5,257 nt of DNA from an uncultured Oscillospiraceae bacterium (GCA_934457235.1 CAKSHT010000146.1:1-5257); one strand, 5' to 3'. Shown: positions 1 through 5,028, counted from the stretch's first letter. Program-made: numbers and translations. The notes: a model not told the origin generated them from the letters alone.

Positions 1-1
1 C

Positions 2-331
2 GTTTATGTATCGGGACCGCTGTTCTTCGGAACCCAGGAGAAGCTGTTAAATCAGCTGGAAGCGCTGGATGGAAATCCGCAGGTGATCCTGTCGATGCGC
101 GGCGTACCTACCGCTGATGATATTTCACTTGCAGAGCTGGAGCGGCTTTATAACGTGCTGCGCAAAAAGGGAACGCAGATATCGTTCACCGGCGTCCAGA
201 CTGCGGTAAGTGAGATGATGGACAGAGCCGGATTCCGTGAGCGTATCGGCGATGAGCATTTCTACTGGGATGCTGTAGCGGCTATCAAGGCGCTGGAAGT
301 ACGTGAGTACGGTTCAGATTACGCAGACTGA
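2..331 (+). CDS. SulP-family anion transporter, C-terminal STAS domain (5' end outside window)
   Basis: The reading frame is open from the window edge, so only the last 109 residues of a longer protein are seen. They look like the cytoplasmic STAS domain that ends SulP-type anion permeases (sulfate, bicarbonate and similar anions). The fragment opens with a strand of the form VYVSGPLFFG, followed by a helix, then the strand QVILSMRGVP and the loop TADDISLAEL. In the family this loop carries the Asp-Ser/Thr-type site. The next visible part is KKGTQISFTGVQ and a helix ending DRAGF, then the closing helix DAVAAIKALE. The SulP membrane helices, if present, lie upstream of the window. A GTG at 83 would give a shorter ORF, but the STAS fold begins before it, so it is not the start. 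The substrate cannot be told from this part. A stand-alone STAS protein is a less likely alternative. The hairpin at 401-427 probably ends the transcript. Confidence 0.85.
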   Translation, partial: VYVSGPLFFGTQEKLLNQLEALDGNPQVILSMRGVPTADDISLAELERLYNVLRKKGTQISFTGVQTAVSEMMDRAGFRERIGDEHFYWDAVAAIKALEVREYGSDYAD

Positions 332-400
332 CAAGCGACTGCCGATAAAGGCACATCTATGTCGTCAGAGCCAGTTTTGAAAAGAAACTATAAAAAATGA

Positions 401-427
401 AGGGACTGTTAAAATCAAACAGTCCCT
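401..427. terminator. Bidirectional intrinsic terminator between convergent genes
   Basis: AGGGACTGTT (401-410) pairs perfectly with AACAGTCCCT (418-427) around a 7-base loop. One more A-T pair is possible at 400/428. On the + strand it is followed by TTGTTTTA. On the - strand the flank reads TCATTTTTTA, a good U-tract. It lies between the STAS gene ending at 331 and the converging AraC-GGDEF gene whose stop is at 436, and probably serves both. The U-tract is better for the - strand transcript. Confidence 0.85.
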
Positions 428-435
428 TTGTTTTA

Positions 436-1260
436 TCAGAATTTCACGCTTCCCGGAATATCCGCCGGAGCGCTGACGAGTTCGGTAAATAACTCGCTGT
501 AGCTGAGTTTCCCGGATTTGAGAAGCACAGCCCCGGCGCGCATACTTACAGGGATTTCCTTTCCGTTGTGTTCCACAGCTTCGCCGTTGTGCGAGAGAAT
601 CTTCATTGCCAGCGCTTCCACAGCGGATCTGTCGGAAAGTCCGGTCATCATAACGAATTCGTCGCCGCCTATGCGGAACATCAGCATGCCGTCGGAGCAT
701 TCGCGGTCGATGCGGCGCAGGCATTCCAGTATCACCTTGTCCCCGGCGTCGTGCCCGATGGCGTCGTTTATTTCCATGAGGTGCGAGGTGTCGAAGCTCA
801 ATGCGTAGGTTCCCTGCCTGGATTTAATATAGTCGTATAGCTCGGAAATGTCATATTTGTTGGTCATAATAAGCTCTCCTTCACGCATAAAGTGCCTGGG
901 GAGATCAAGCCGCGGACAAAGCCCGGAAAAGTGCCAGCTCCGGCGGTATTCCGACGGAGTTACGCCCCATACGCGGGAAAATGCGCGGGTAAAGGCTTCG
1001 GCGCTGCCCCAGCCAAATTCCAGCGCAATGTCAAGCGCAGTGCGGTCGGTATGCTGGAGTTCACGGGCGGCTGCGGTGAGCCGTCGGCGCGTGACGTAAT
1101 CCCCGACGCTTTTGTGAAATACGCTGCGGAACAGCTTTTGCAGTCCGGAGAGCGAGCAGCATGCGTTTTTCGCGCATTTCTCCTGCGAGAATTCCCCAGA
1201 CAGGCTGTTTTCGATGTATTTCAGCGCGGAGGTAAGGGTGTTCAGCTTGTCGGCGTTCAT
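436..1260 (-). CDS. AraC-type HTH regulator fused to a C-terminal GGDEF domain
   Basis: The protein has 274 residues. Residues 7-107 are an AraC/XylS double helix-turn-helix of the MarA/SoxS style. They include the first-helix motif LQKLFRSVF, RRRLTAAARELQ, DIALEFGWGSAEAFTRAF and the closing GVTPSEYRR. From about residue 144 there is a GGDEF-like domain with D157 (first metal Asp), IND at 164-166, GHDAGD at 169-174 and an intact GGDEF at 198-202. The inhibitory RxxD site before the GGDEF motif is absent. The usual final AD-x-ALY-x-AK helix is also missing, so the domain is shorter than the normal 155-170 residues. It could be a weak cyclase, a GTP or c-di-GMP sensor, or just a dimerisation module. 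AraC domains normally lie at the C-terminus, so this order is unusual. The ATG at 1260 is preceded by AAAGGGG with 7-base spacing. It has its own promoter and palindrome upstream. The order of domains is seen directly; enzymatic activity is unknown. Confidence 0.9.
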   Translation of the reverse strand: MNADKLNTLTSALKYIENSLSGEFSQEKCAKNACCSLSGLQKLFRSVFHKSVGDYVTRRRLTAAARELQHTDRTALDIALEFGWGSAEAFTRAFSRVWGVTPSEYRRSWHFSGLCPRLDLPRHFMREGELIMTNKYDISELYDYIKSRQGTYALSFDTSHLMEINDAIGHDAGDKVILECLRRIDRECSDGMLMFRIGGDEFVMMTGLSDRSAVEALAMKILSHNGEAVEHNGKEIPVSMRAGAVLLKSGKLSYSELFTELVSAPADIPGSVKF

Positions 1261-1282
1261 GATTGGTCCCCTTTCGGTGCAG

Positions 1283-1296
1283 TTGTAAGCTTACAA
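1283..1296. promoter_or_regulatory. Candidate operator: perfect palindrome TTGTAAGCTTACAA
   Basis: This is a perfect 14-bp palindrome covering the predicted transcription start (about 1294) of the AraC-GGDEF gene, a normal place for a repressor site. It has the form TTGTA-N4-TACAA, and the only other match in the window is at 2309-2322 by the XRE gene. The binding protein is inferred, not shown. The XRE protein or the AraC-GGDEF protein itself are the candidates. Confidence 0.5.
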
Positions 1297-1300
1297 TTAC

Positions 1301-1329
1301 ATTATAGCGTAAAGGGTGAATTTTGTCTT
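1301..1329 (-). promoter_or_regulatory. Sigma-A-type promoter of the AraC-GGDEF gene
   Basis: Read on the - strand, AAGACA (1329-1324, four of six matches to TTGACA) is followed after exactly 17 bases by a perfect TATAAT (1306-1301). Transcription would start near 1294, leaving a leader of about 34 bases before the ATG at 1260. The promoter lies in the 85-base gap behind the HAD gene, so the AraC-GGDEF gene can be transcribed independently of it. Confidence 0.7.
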
Positions 1330-1345
1330 GATAATTTCCGTAAAT

Positions 1346-1978
1346 TCAGATGATCTCAGCGGCTTTTTCCGGAAGTTCGGCGAATTCTTGTATCTCTGGT
1401 ACCGGGCGATTCATCTGACCGAATCCATATGCCGCGCGTATAAACGGAACTCCCGCGAAATCCGCAGAATCAAGGTCGCCCTGGGTGTCGCCGATGTACA
1501 CCGCCTTGTCTATTGAATTACGCTCAATGACTAGCTTTATGTTCTCCCCCTTTGAAAACCCGGTGGCTCCTGCGCTTTCAAAATCGTCGAACAGGTCGCG
1601 CATTTTCGCAAAATCCAGGAAGCACTGGATATACCCGTCCTGGCAGTTGCTGACGATTATCAGCGTGTAGCTTTTCCTGAGCTTTTCCAGCGTTTCGCGG
1701 AGTCTGGGGTAGAGCTTGCCGCCGTGCTGCGCGATGTAATCCACTTCGTATGTCACGCACTCGCGGAGTACTTTCTGGCGCAGTTCGTCCGGGGTGTCCG
1801 GAAGAGCAAGCGGGAAAATCTGATCCAGCGTCTTTCCCATGTAGCTGCGGGTGTCAGCGGGAGTCAGTACCCTGATTATCTCAGGGTATCTGCGGAATAT
1901 TATGTTCCACGAAGCGCATACGCTTTCGCAGCTGTCCCACAGAGTTCCGTCAAGGTCGAAAATAAGGGCTTTTTTCAT
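1346..1978 (-). CDS. HAD-superfamily phosphatase (phosphoglycolate phosphatase-like, HAD-IA)
   Basis: The protein has 210 residues and all four HAD motifs are visible. Motif I is FDLDGT with nucleophile D8 and acid/base D10. Motif II is IIVSN with S110. Motif III is FSKGEN with K143. Motif IV is YIGDTQGDLDSA with D164 and D168 for magnesium. A helical C1 cap of about 70 residues sits between motifs I and II (about 15-85). The set and length fit the HAD-IA group of small soluble phosphatases (Gph, pyrophosphatase PpaX, beta-phosphoglucomutase relatives). The substrate cannot be read from the sequence; GTLWDS in place of the commoner GTLxDS gives no firm clue. The ATG at 1978 is preceded by AAAGGAG with about 8-base spacing. 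Its start overlaps the stop of the upstream XRE gene by 4 bases (ATGA), so the two are probably co-transcribed and translationally coupled. Confidence 0.9.
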   Translation of the reverse strand: MKKALIFDLDGTLWDSCESVCASWNIIFRRYPEIIRVLTPADTRSYMGKTLDQIFPLALPDTPDELRQKVLRECVTYEVDYIAQHGGKLYPRLRETLEKLRKSYTLIIVSNCQDGYIQCFLDFAKMRDLFDDFESAGATGFSKGENIKLVIERNSIDKAVYIGDTQGDLDSADFAGVPFIRAAYGFGQMNRPVPEIQEFAELPEKAAEII

Positions 1979-2322
1979 TTCGTTTTCTCCTTTGGATTTA
2001 TAGTATTATTATAGTTGATGGAGCTGCAATTGTCAATGTCAGTTCCGCAGTCAAGCTTGAATATTTCGTCGTATGATGTCTTTAATATTGTTTTAAGCAG
2101 TATTATTTCGTCCGGGTACATATGCCGCTGTCCGACTTCGATTTTGGCATAAGCGCTCCGCGTTATATCGCAGCCGTTGATCTGAAGTTTGCTGGCGACC
2201 TGCTCTTGCGTCAAACCCTTTTCTTCACGGATTTTACGGATATTGCTTCCGATGAGTGTTTCGATTGTTTTGTTAATTTTTGCTAATTTCCTCCTCGAAA
2301 TTTTGTGCTTGTATAGGTACAA
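1975..2322 (-). CDS. Small XRE-family helix-turn-helix regulator
   Basis: The open frame codes for 115 residues. A Cro/C1-type HTH spans about residues 24-90: IGSNIRKIREEKGLTQEQVASKL, then ITRSAYAKIEVGQRH, then DEIILLKTIL and YDEIF. This matches a recurrent small clostridial XRE group. The last 25 residues are polar and show no recognisable domain. The start is uncertain. The TTG at 2322 has no ribosome binding site, while a perfect AGGAGG sits inside the frame at 2295-2290. No ATG, GTG or TTG follows it before the HTH; the nearest possible start is ATT at 2277 (residue 16), 12 bases beyond the AGGAGG. The gene overlaps the HAD phosphatase by 4 bases, and a cysteine-rich small gene diverges from its head. 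The repeat TTGTA-N4-TACAA at 2309-2322 covers its 5' end, fitting autoregulation. A phage or conjugative-element repressor is an alternative role, but no other mobile genes are nearby. Confidence 0.85.
   Translation of the reverse strand: MYLYKHKISRRKLAKINKTIETLIGSNIRKIREEKGLTQEQVASKLQINGCDITRSAYAKIEVGQRHMYPDEIILLKTILKTSYDEIFKLDCGTDIDNCSSINYNNTINPKEKTK
2309..2322. promoter_or_regulatory. Candidate operator TTGTATAGGTACAA between divergent genes
   Basis: Inverted half-sites TTGTA (2309-2313) and TACAA (2318-2322) are separated by 4 bases, the same half-sites and spacing as the palindrome at 1283-1296. It lies between the XRE regulator and the divergent 43-residue gene, so one bound protein could act on both. 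If translation of the XRE gene begins at the internal ATT (2277), this site falls entirely in its 5' untranslated or promoter region. Confidence 0.5.
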
Positions 2323-2345
2323 AACAAGATCTTGGAGGTAATATT

Positions 2346-2477
2346 ATGTCGAAATTTAGAAAAATCATGATGGCAAATTCTCAATACTGGATATGCCCAC
2401 GTTGTCACACAACTAACTATAACTGCGACCTGCGATGTGATGTAAAGAATGCAACAATCGTCGTCCGTTCTGAGTAA
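2346..2477 (+). CDS. 43-residue cysteine-rich protein, putative zinc-binding
   Basis: I do not recognise a named family. The ATG at 2346 follows GGAGG with about 8-base spacing, a strong start, and a terminator begins 17 bases after the stop, so the unit looks like a complete monocistronic gene. The protein has a basic N-terminus (MSKFRKIMM), then W15-x-C17-x2-C20-x3-N24 and C27-x3-C31. The W-x-C-x2-C-x3-N pattern resembles the start of a RanBP2-type zinc finger, though the second cysteine pair is spaced CxxxC and comes early. There is no signal peptide or membrane segment. It diverges from the XRE regulator and may share the TTGTA-N4-TACAA site. A zinc ribbon binding RNA, DNA or protein is a guess. 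A modified peptide or toxin is possible but unsupported. Confidence 0.65.
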   Translation: MSKFRKIMMANSQYWICPRCHTTNYNCDLRCDVKNATIVVRSE

Positions 2478-2493
2478 CTTGCACGAAATATTT

Positions 2494-2521
2494 TGCCGCC
2501 TCACAATGAGGCGGCATTTTT
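2494..2521 (+). terminator. Intrinsic terminator of the 43-residue gene
   Basis: TGCCGCCTCA (2494-2503) pairs perfectly with TGAGGCGGCA (2507-2516) around the loop CAA, followed by five T (2517-2521). This is a textbook Rho-independent terminator 17 bases after the stop codon at 2477. Confidence 0.92.
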
Positions 2522-2531
2522 GTATATCGAA

Positions 2532-2554
2532 AACCCCCGGCTGTGCCGGGGGTT
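2532..2554. terminator. GC-rich hairpin, possible - strand terminator
   Basis: AACCCCCGGC (2532-2541) and GCCGGGGGTT (2545-2554) form a perfect 10-bp stem with a TGT loop. Read on the - strand it is followed by TTTTCGATATA, a short U-run. Read on the + strand it is followed by CAAAAAAG, which is not a terminator tail. It is only 15 bases past the previous terminator's T-run start. It may stop antisense transcription coming from the right, but no - strand gene is visible there, so its purpose is open. Confidence 0.55.
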
Positions 2555-2575
2555 CAAAAAAGCTTTAGCGATGAG

Positions 2576-2604
2576 TAGAAAAAAATTCCCCCAACTGGTA
2601 TAAT
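2576..2604 (+). promoter_or_regulatory. Extended -10 promoter (distal promoter of the topoisomerase operon leader)
   Basis: TAGAAA (2576-2581, four of six matches to TTGACA) lies 17 bases before a perfect TATAAT (2599-2604) with an extended TGG in front (2596-2598). Transcription would begin near 2611. The next thing downstream is a strong ribosome binding site at 2641-2646 and a four-codon ORF; the first real gene starts at 2845. It may thus feed a long leader of the topoisomerase operon. Confidence 0.6.
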
Positions 2605-2640
2605 GAAAATGCGGTCTGGAAACTGTAAACAAAAACCAAT

Positions 2641-2669
2641 AGGAGGAATGTCAAATGATAGCCTTTTAG
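2641..2669 (+). other. Ribosome binding site with four-codon ORF (possible leader peptide)
   Basis: A perfect AGGAGG (2641-2646) stands 8 bases before ATG at 2655, which opens the ORF Met-Ile-Ala-Phe-stop (2655-2669). Another ATG at 2648 is only one base from the AGGAGG, too close for normal initiation; its frame runs 78 codons to 2884 across the next promoter and into the topoisomerase start, and shows no domain. A start-stop leader element or the decayed start of a lost gene are both possible. Confidence 0.35.
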
Positions 2670-2686
2670 GCGTTATATGTAAAGCT

Positions 2687-2701
2687 ACCGGCTACGCCGG
2701 T
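2687..2701 (+). other. Short hairpin in the 2605-2750 leader region
   Basis: ACCGGC (2687-2692) pairs with GCCGGT (2696-2701) around TAC. No U-tract follows directly, so it is not a standard terminator. Apart from this and the four-codon ORF, I see nothing else in 2605-2750. Confidence 0.4.
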
Positions 2702-2752
2702 GAATATTTACTTTTGACAAAAGACTACGGCTTATACCGCTGGAAAAAAGCC

Positions 2753-2781
2753 TTGCATTTTTTCAGCAAGTGTGATATACT
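2753..2781 (+). promoter_or_regulatory. Main sigma-A-type promoter of the topoisomerase operon
   Basis: TTGCAT (2753-2758) lies exactly 17 bases before TATACT (2776-2781), with TGA forming an extended -10 (2773-2775). Transcription would begin near 2788, giving a leader of about 57 bases to the ATG at 2845. Confidence 0.8.
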
Positions 2782-2793
2782 AAATAAGATAAT

Positions 2794-2824
2794 GCAGTTT
2801 TATGCCCATTTGCGGCATTACTGC
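2794..2824 (+). other. 5' leader hairpin upstream of the topoisomerase B ribosome binding site
   Basis: Outer stem GCAGT (2794-2798) with ACTGC (2820-2824), a small internal loop, and inner stem ATGCC (2802-2806) with GGCAT (2814-2818) around CATTTGC. It lies between the predicted transcription start (about 2788) and the AGGAG at 2832-2836. It could protect the mRNA 5' end or influence translation; this is inference. Confidence 0.45.
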
Positions 2825-2844
2825 GGTAAACAGGAGATGCATAA

Positions 2845-4830
2845 ATGCCAAAGGAAAACAATTACAATGATCTCGTGTCGCTGAAAGGCCCTGACCAGGT
2901 TCGCCTGCGCCCTGGAGTTATTTTCGGTTCGGACAGCGTGGACGGCTGCCGTCACTCGGTGTTCGAGATAATCTCGAACTCCATCGACGAGGCGCGCGAA
3001 GGCTACGGAAAGCGCATAATCATCACGCTGCACGCCGACAAGTCCATAACTGTCGAGGACTATGGACGCGGTATCCCGATAGATTTCAACAAGGCTGAGG
3101 ATAAGTACAACTGGGAGCTTGCATTCTGTACGCTGTATGCAGGAAGCAAGTACAATAACAACTCCGGCGGAAACTATTCGTTCGCCCTGGGACTTAACGG
3201 TCTTGGACTCTGTGCTACTCAGTTCGCAAGCGAATATATGGAGGTCGAGAGCCGGCGCGGTCAGTGGAATTACTCCCTGCGCTTCGAAAAGGGCTTTAAT
3301 GTCACCCAGGACGAGCGCGGATTCAAGAAGTCCCGCGGCGACGGAACCACCGGTACTAAGATACACTGGAAGCCGGATCTTGAGGTATTCACGGATATCA
3401 ATATCGGCGCAGAGTACCTCGCGGATATCCTGCGCAGACAGGCGGTAGTCAACGACGGCGTGGAGCTTGTTTTAAAGGACGAGCACGAGGATGGCACGTT
3501 CACTGAGCAGATATTCTGCTATGAAAACGGAATCAGCGACTATCTGCTGGAGGTAGTAGGCGATAAGTCACTTACTACTCCGCAGCACTGGACCGCCGAA
3601 CGCCAGGGTCGCGACCGCGAGGACAAGGACGAATACACGCTGAAAATGAACGTTGCGTTTACGTTCAGCAAGGAAGTCCAATTCATCGAGCACTATCACA
3701 ACTCCAGTTGGCTGGAGCACGGCGGAAGTCCGCAGAAAGCGCTTCAGAAAGCGTTTCTGTCCCAGATAGACGGCTATCTGAAAAACGGGAACAAGTACAA
3801 CAAGGGCGAGAAGAGCATAAAGTGGGAGGACGTTGAGGACTGCCTGGTGTTCATCTCAAATAACTTTTCCACCCAGGCAAGCTATGAGAACCAGACGAAA
3901 AAAGCGGTAACAAACGAGTTCATCGCCGAAGCCATGACCGAGTGGCTGAAACATCAGCTTGAGGTCTACTTCCTTGAGAACCCCGACGAAGCAGTGAAGA
4001 TAGGCACCCAGGTGCTTATAAACAAGCGCTCCCGTGAGAACGCCGACAAGGTGCGCCAGAGTACGCTCCAGAAGCTCACCGGAACCATCGACCTCACCAA
4101 CCGCATAGACAAGTTCGTTGACTGCCGCAGCAAGGACGTTTCCCGCCGCGAGGTCTACATCGTGGAGGGTGATTCGGCGCTGGGTTCGGTAAAGCTTGCC
4201 AGGGACGCGGAGTTCCAGGCTGTCATTCCGGTTCGCGGTAAGATACTGAACTGCCTTAAGGCAAGCTACGACAAGATATTCAAGAGCGAGATAATCACGA
4301 ATCTGATAAAGGTGCTTGGATGTGGAGTTGAGGTCAAGACGAAAGCTAACAAGCAGCTTTCCACGTTCAATCTTGACAATCTGCGCTGGAACAAGATTGT
4401 AATATGCACCGATGCCGATGAGGACGGATTCCAGATACGCACGCTGATACTCACGATGATACAGGAGCTGTGTCCCACGCTCATCGAAAAGGGATTTGTC
4501 TACATCGCGGAGTCCCCGCTGTACGAGATAACCACGAAGGAGCGCACTTATTTTGCCTACACCGAGCCGGAAAAAACGAAGATACTCGGTATGATAGGCG
4601 ACGCGAAGTACACCATTCAGCGAAGCAAAGGACTTGGTGAGAACGACCCGGACATGATGAGTCTTACCACCATGAACCCAGAGACCCGCCGTCTGATAAA
4701 GGTAAACCCGACTGACGTCGCGGCAACGCGCGAAATGTTCGACGTGCTCCTTGGCAACGACCTGGAGGGACGTAAGCGCTTCATCAAGGAAAACGGCAGC
4801 AAATACATTGCCGCCGCTGATATCAGTTAA
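2845..4830 (+). CDS. Type IIA topoisomerase subunit B (ParE/GyrB-like), divergent
   Basis: The protein has 661 residues, a normal length for ParE/GyrB of Gram-positives. It supplies ATP hydrolysis and part of the DNA cleavage centre for a DNA-strand-passing enzyme. The GHKL ATPase shows E41 (general base) and N45 in EIISNSIDEA, D72 in VEDYGRGIP (71-78) and the lid GLNGLGL (116-122). Q350-T-K352 matches the switch-lysine loop of the transducer domain. The TOPRIM domain shows EGDSALGS (441-448), PVRGKILN (462-469), TDADEDG (522-528) and QRSKGLGE (592-599). Catalytic acids are intact, but N-box D becomes S44, DNGRG becomes DYGRG, LHGVG becomes LNGLG, and EGDSAGGSAKQGR becomes EGDSALGSVKLAR. Such changes are unusual for housekeeping GyrB, so a topoisomerase IV subunit or divergent paralogue is more likely. 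The ATG at 2845 follows AGGAG with 8-base spacing. The A subunit starts 198 bases downstream, behind a MITE-like element. Confidence 0.93.
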   Translation: MPKENNYNDLVSLKGPDQVRLRPGVIFGSDSVDGCRHSVFEIISNSIDEAREGYGKRIIITLHADKSITVEDYGRGIPIDFNKAEDKYNWELAFCTLYAGSKYNNNSGGNYSFALGLNGLGLCATQFASEYMEVESRRGQWNYSLRFEKGFNVTQDERGFKKSRGDGTTGTKIHWKPDLEVFTDINIGAEYLADILRRQAVVNDGVELVLKDEHEDGTFTEQIFCYENGISDYLLEVVGDKSLTTPQHWTAERQGRDREDKDEYTLKMNVAFTFSKEVQFIEHYHNSSWLEHGGSPQKALQKAFLSQIDGYLKNGNKYNKGEKSIKWEDVEDCLVFISNNFSTQASYENQTKKAVTNEFIAEAMTEWLKHQLEVYFLENPDEAVKIGTQVLINKRSRENADKVRQSTLQKLTGTIDLTNRIDKFVDCRSKDVSRREVYIVEGDSALGSVKLARDAEFQAVIPVRGKILNCLKASYDKIFKSEIITNLIKVLGCGVEVKTKANKQLSTFNLDNLRWNKIVICTDADEDGFQIRTLILTMIQELCPTLIEKGFVYIAESPLYEITTKERTYFAYTEPEKTKILGMIGDAKYTIQRSKGLGENDPDMMSLTTMNPETRRLIKVNPTDVAATREMFDVLLGNDLEGRKRFIKENGSKYIAAADIS

Positions 4831-5001
4831 GGAAGCGCTGATTAAATCTGGTGCACAGATTGCGCCGCAGATTTTTCGTCAGATTGTATAATGAGGACGA
4901 AGCAAGGCTGACGCCTTGCTAGGACGAATTGTGCAAGATGGCGGAAAATATGCAAGCAAGATGCGTACCAAGCCGTCAGGCGTGATTTAAACAGCGATTC
5001 C
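4831..5001. mobile_element. MITE-like 171-bp element between the topoisomerase genes
   Basis: The ends are GGAAGCGCTGATTAAATC (4831-4848) and GATTTAAACAGCGATTCC (4984-5001), which are inverted repeats matching at 16 of 18 positions. One more A/T pair at 4830/5002 is possible. Inside, the left part at about 4867-4892 and the right part at about 4930-4956 are also inverted copies (about 19 of 26 positions, several mismatches compatible with G-U pairing), so the whole element folds back on itself. The centre is an 8-bp hairpin. It has no ORF. This is the structure of a non-autonomous miniature inverted-repeat element; a structured intergenic RNA is the alternative. No clean target duplication is seen: the flanks are TAA and TAG. 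It starts at the base after the B-subunit stop codon and fills most of the gap to the A subunit. Confidence 0.75.
4894..4927. repeat. Central hairpin flanked by AGGACGA direct repeats
   Basis: AGCAAGGC (4901-4908) pairs perfectly with GCCTTGCT (4913-4920) around TGAC. The seven bases AGGACGA occur immediately on both sides (4894-4900 and 4921-4927). This is the apex of the foldback of the 171-bp element. The direct repeat could be a duplication around a nested small insertion, or simply part of the element. Confidence 0.6.
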
Positions 5002-5028
5002 TAGATTCCACGATAAAGGAAGATAGAA

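Noticed and set aside
892..1353. 153-codon + strand frame opposite the AraC-GGDEF gene
   Set aside because: It is antisense to a clearly recognisable protein with all AraC motifs and has no ribosome binding site or homologous motifs; long antisense frames are common over GC-rich genes.
2283..2504. 73-codon - strand frame opposite the 43-residue gene
   Set aside because: It runs through the terminator hairpin and the XRE regulatory region, and its start has no ribosome binding site. The + strand frame has a good ribosome binding site and terminator.
2714..2738. Perfect TTGACA followed by TATACC as a third promoter
   Set aside because: The spacer is only 13 bases, too short for a sigma-A promoter.
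2603..2884. Open frame of up to 93 codons on the + strand before the topoisomerase gene
   Set aside because: No ribosome binding site at a useful distance (the AGGAGG is one base from its ATG at 2648), no domain, it runs through a strong promoter and 40 bases into the topoisomerase gene.
2818..3366. 182-codon - strand frame opposite the topoisomerase B start
   Set aside because: Antisense to the conserved ATPase domain; no recognisable motif.
4887..4892. TATAAT inside the MITE-like element as a promoter for the A subunit
   Set aside because: No acceptable -35 at 16-18 bases upstream and no TG extension; kept only as a remark.
4828..5004. Target site duplication TAA/TAG flanking the element
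   Set aside because: Only two of three bases agree, which is too weak to claim.
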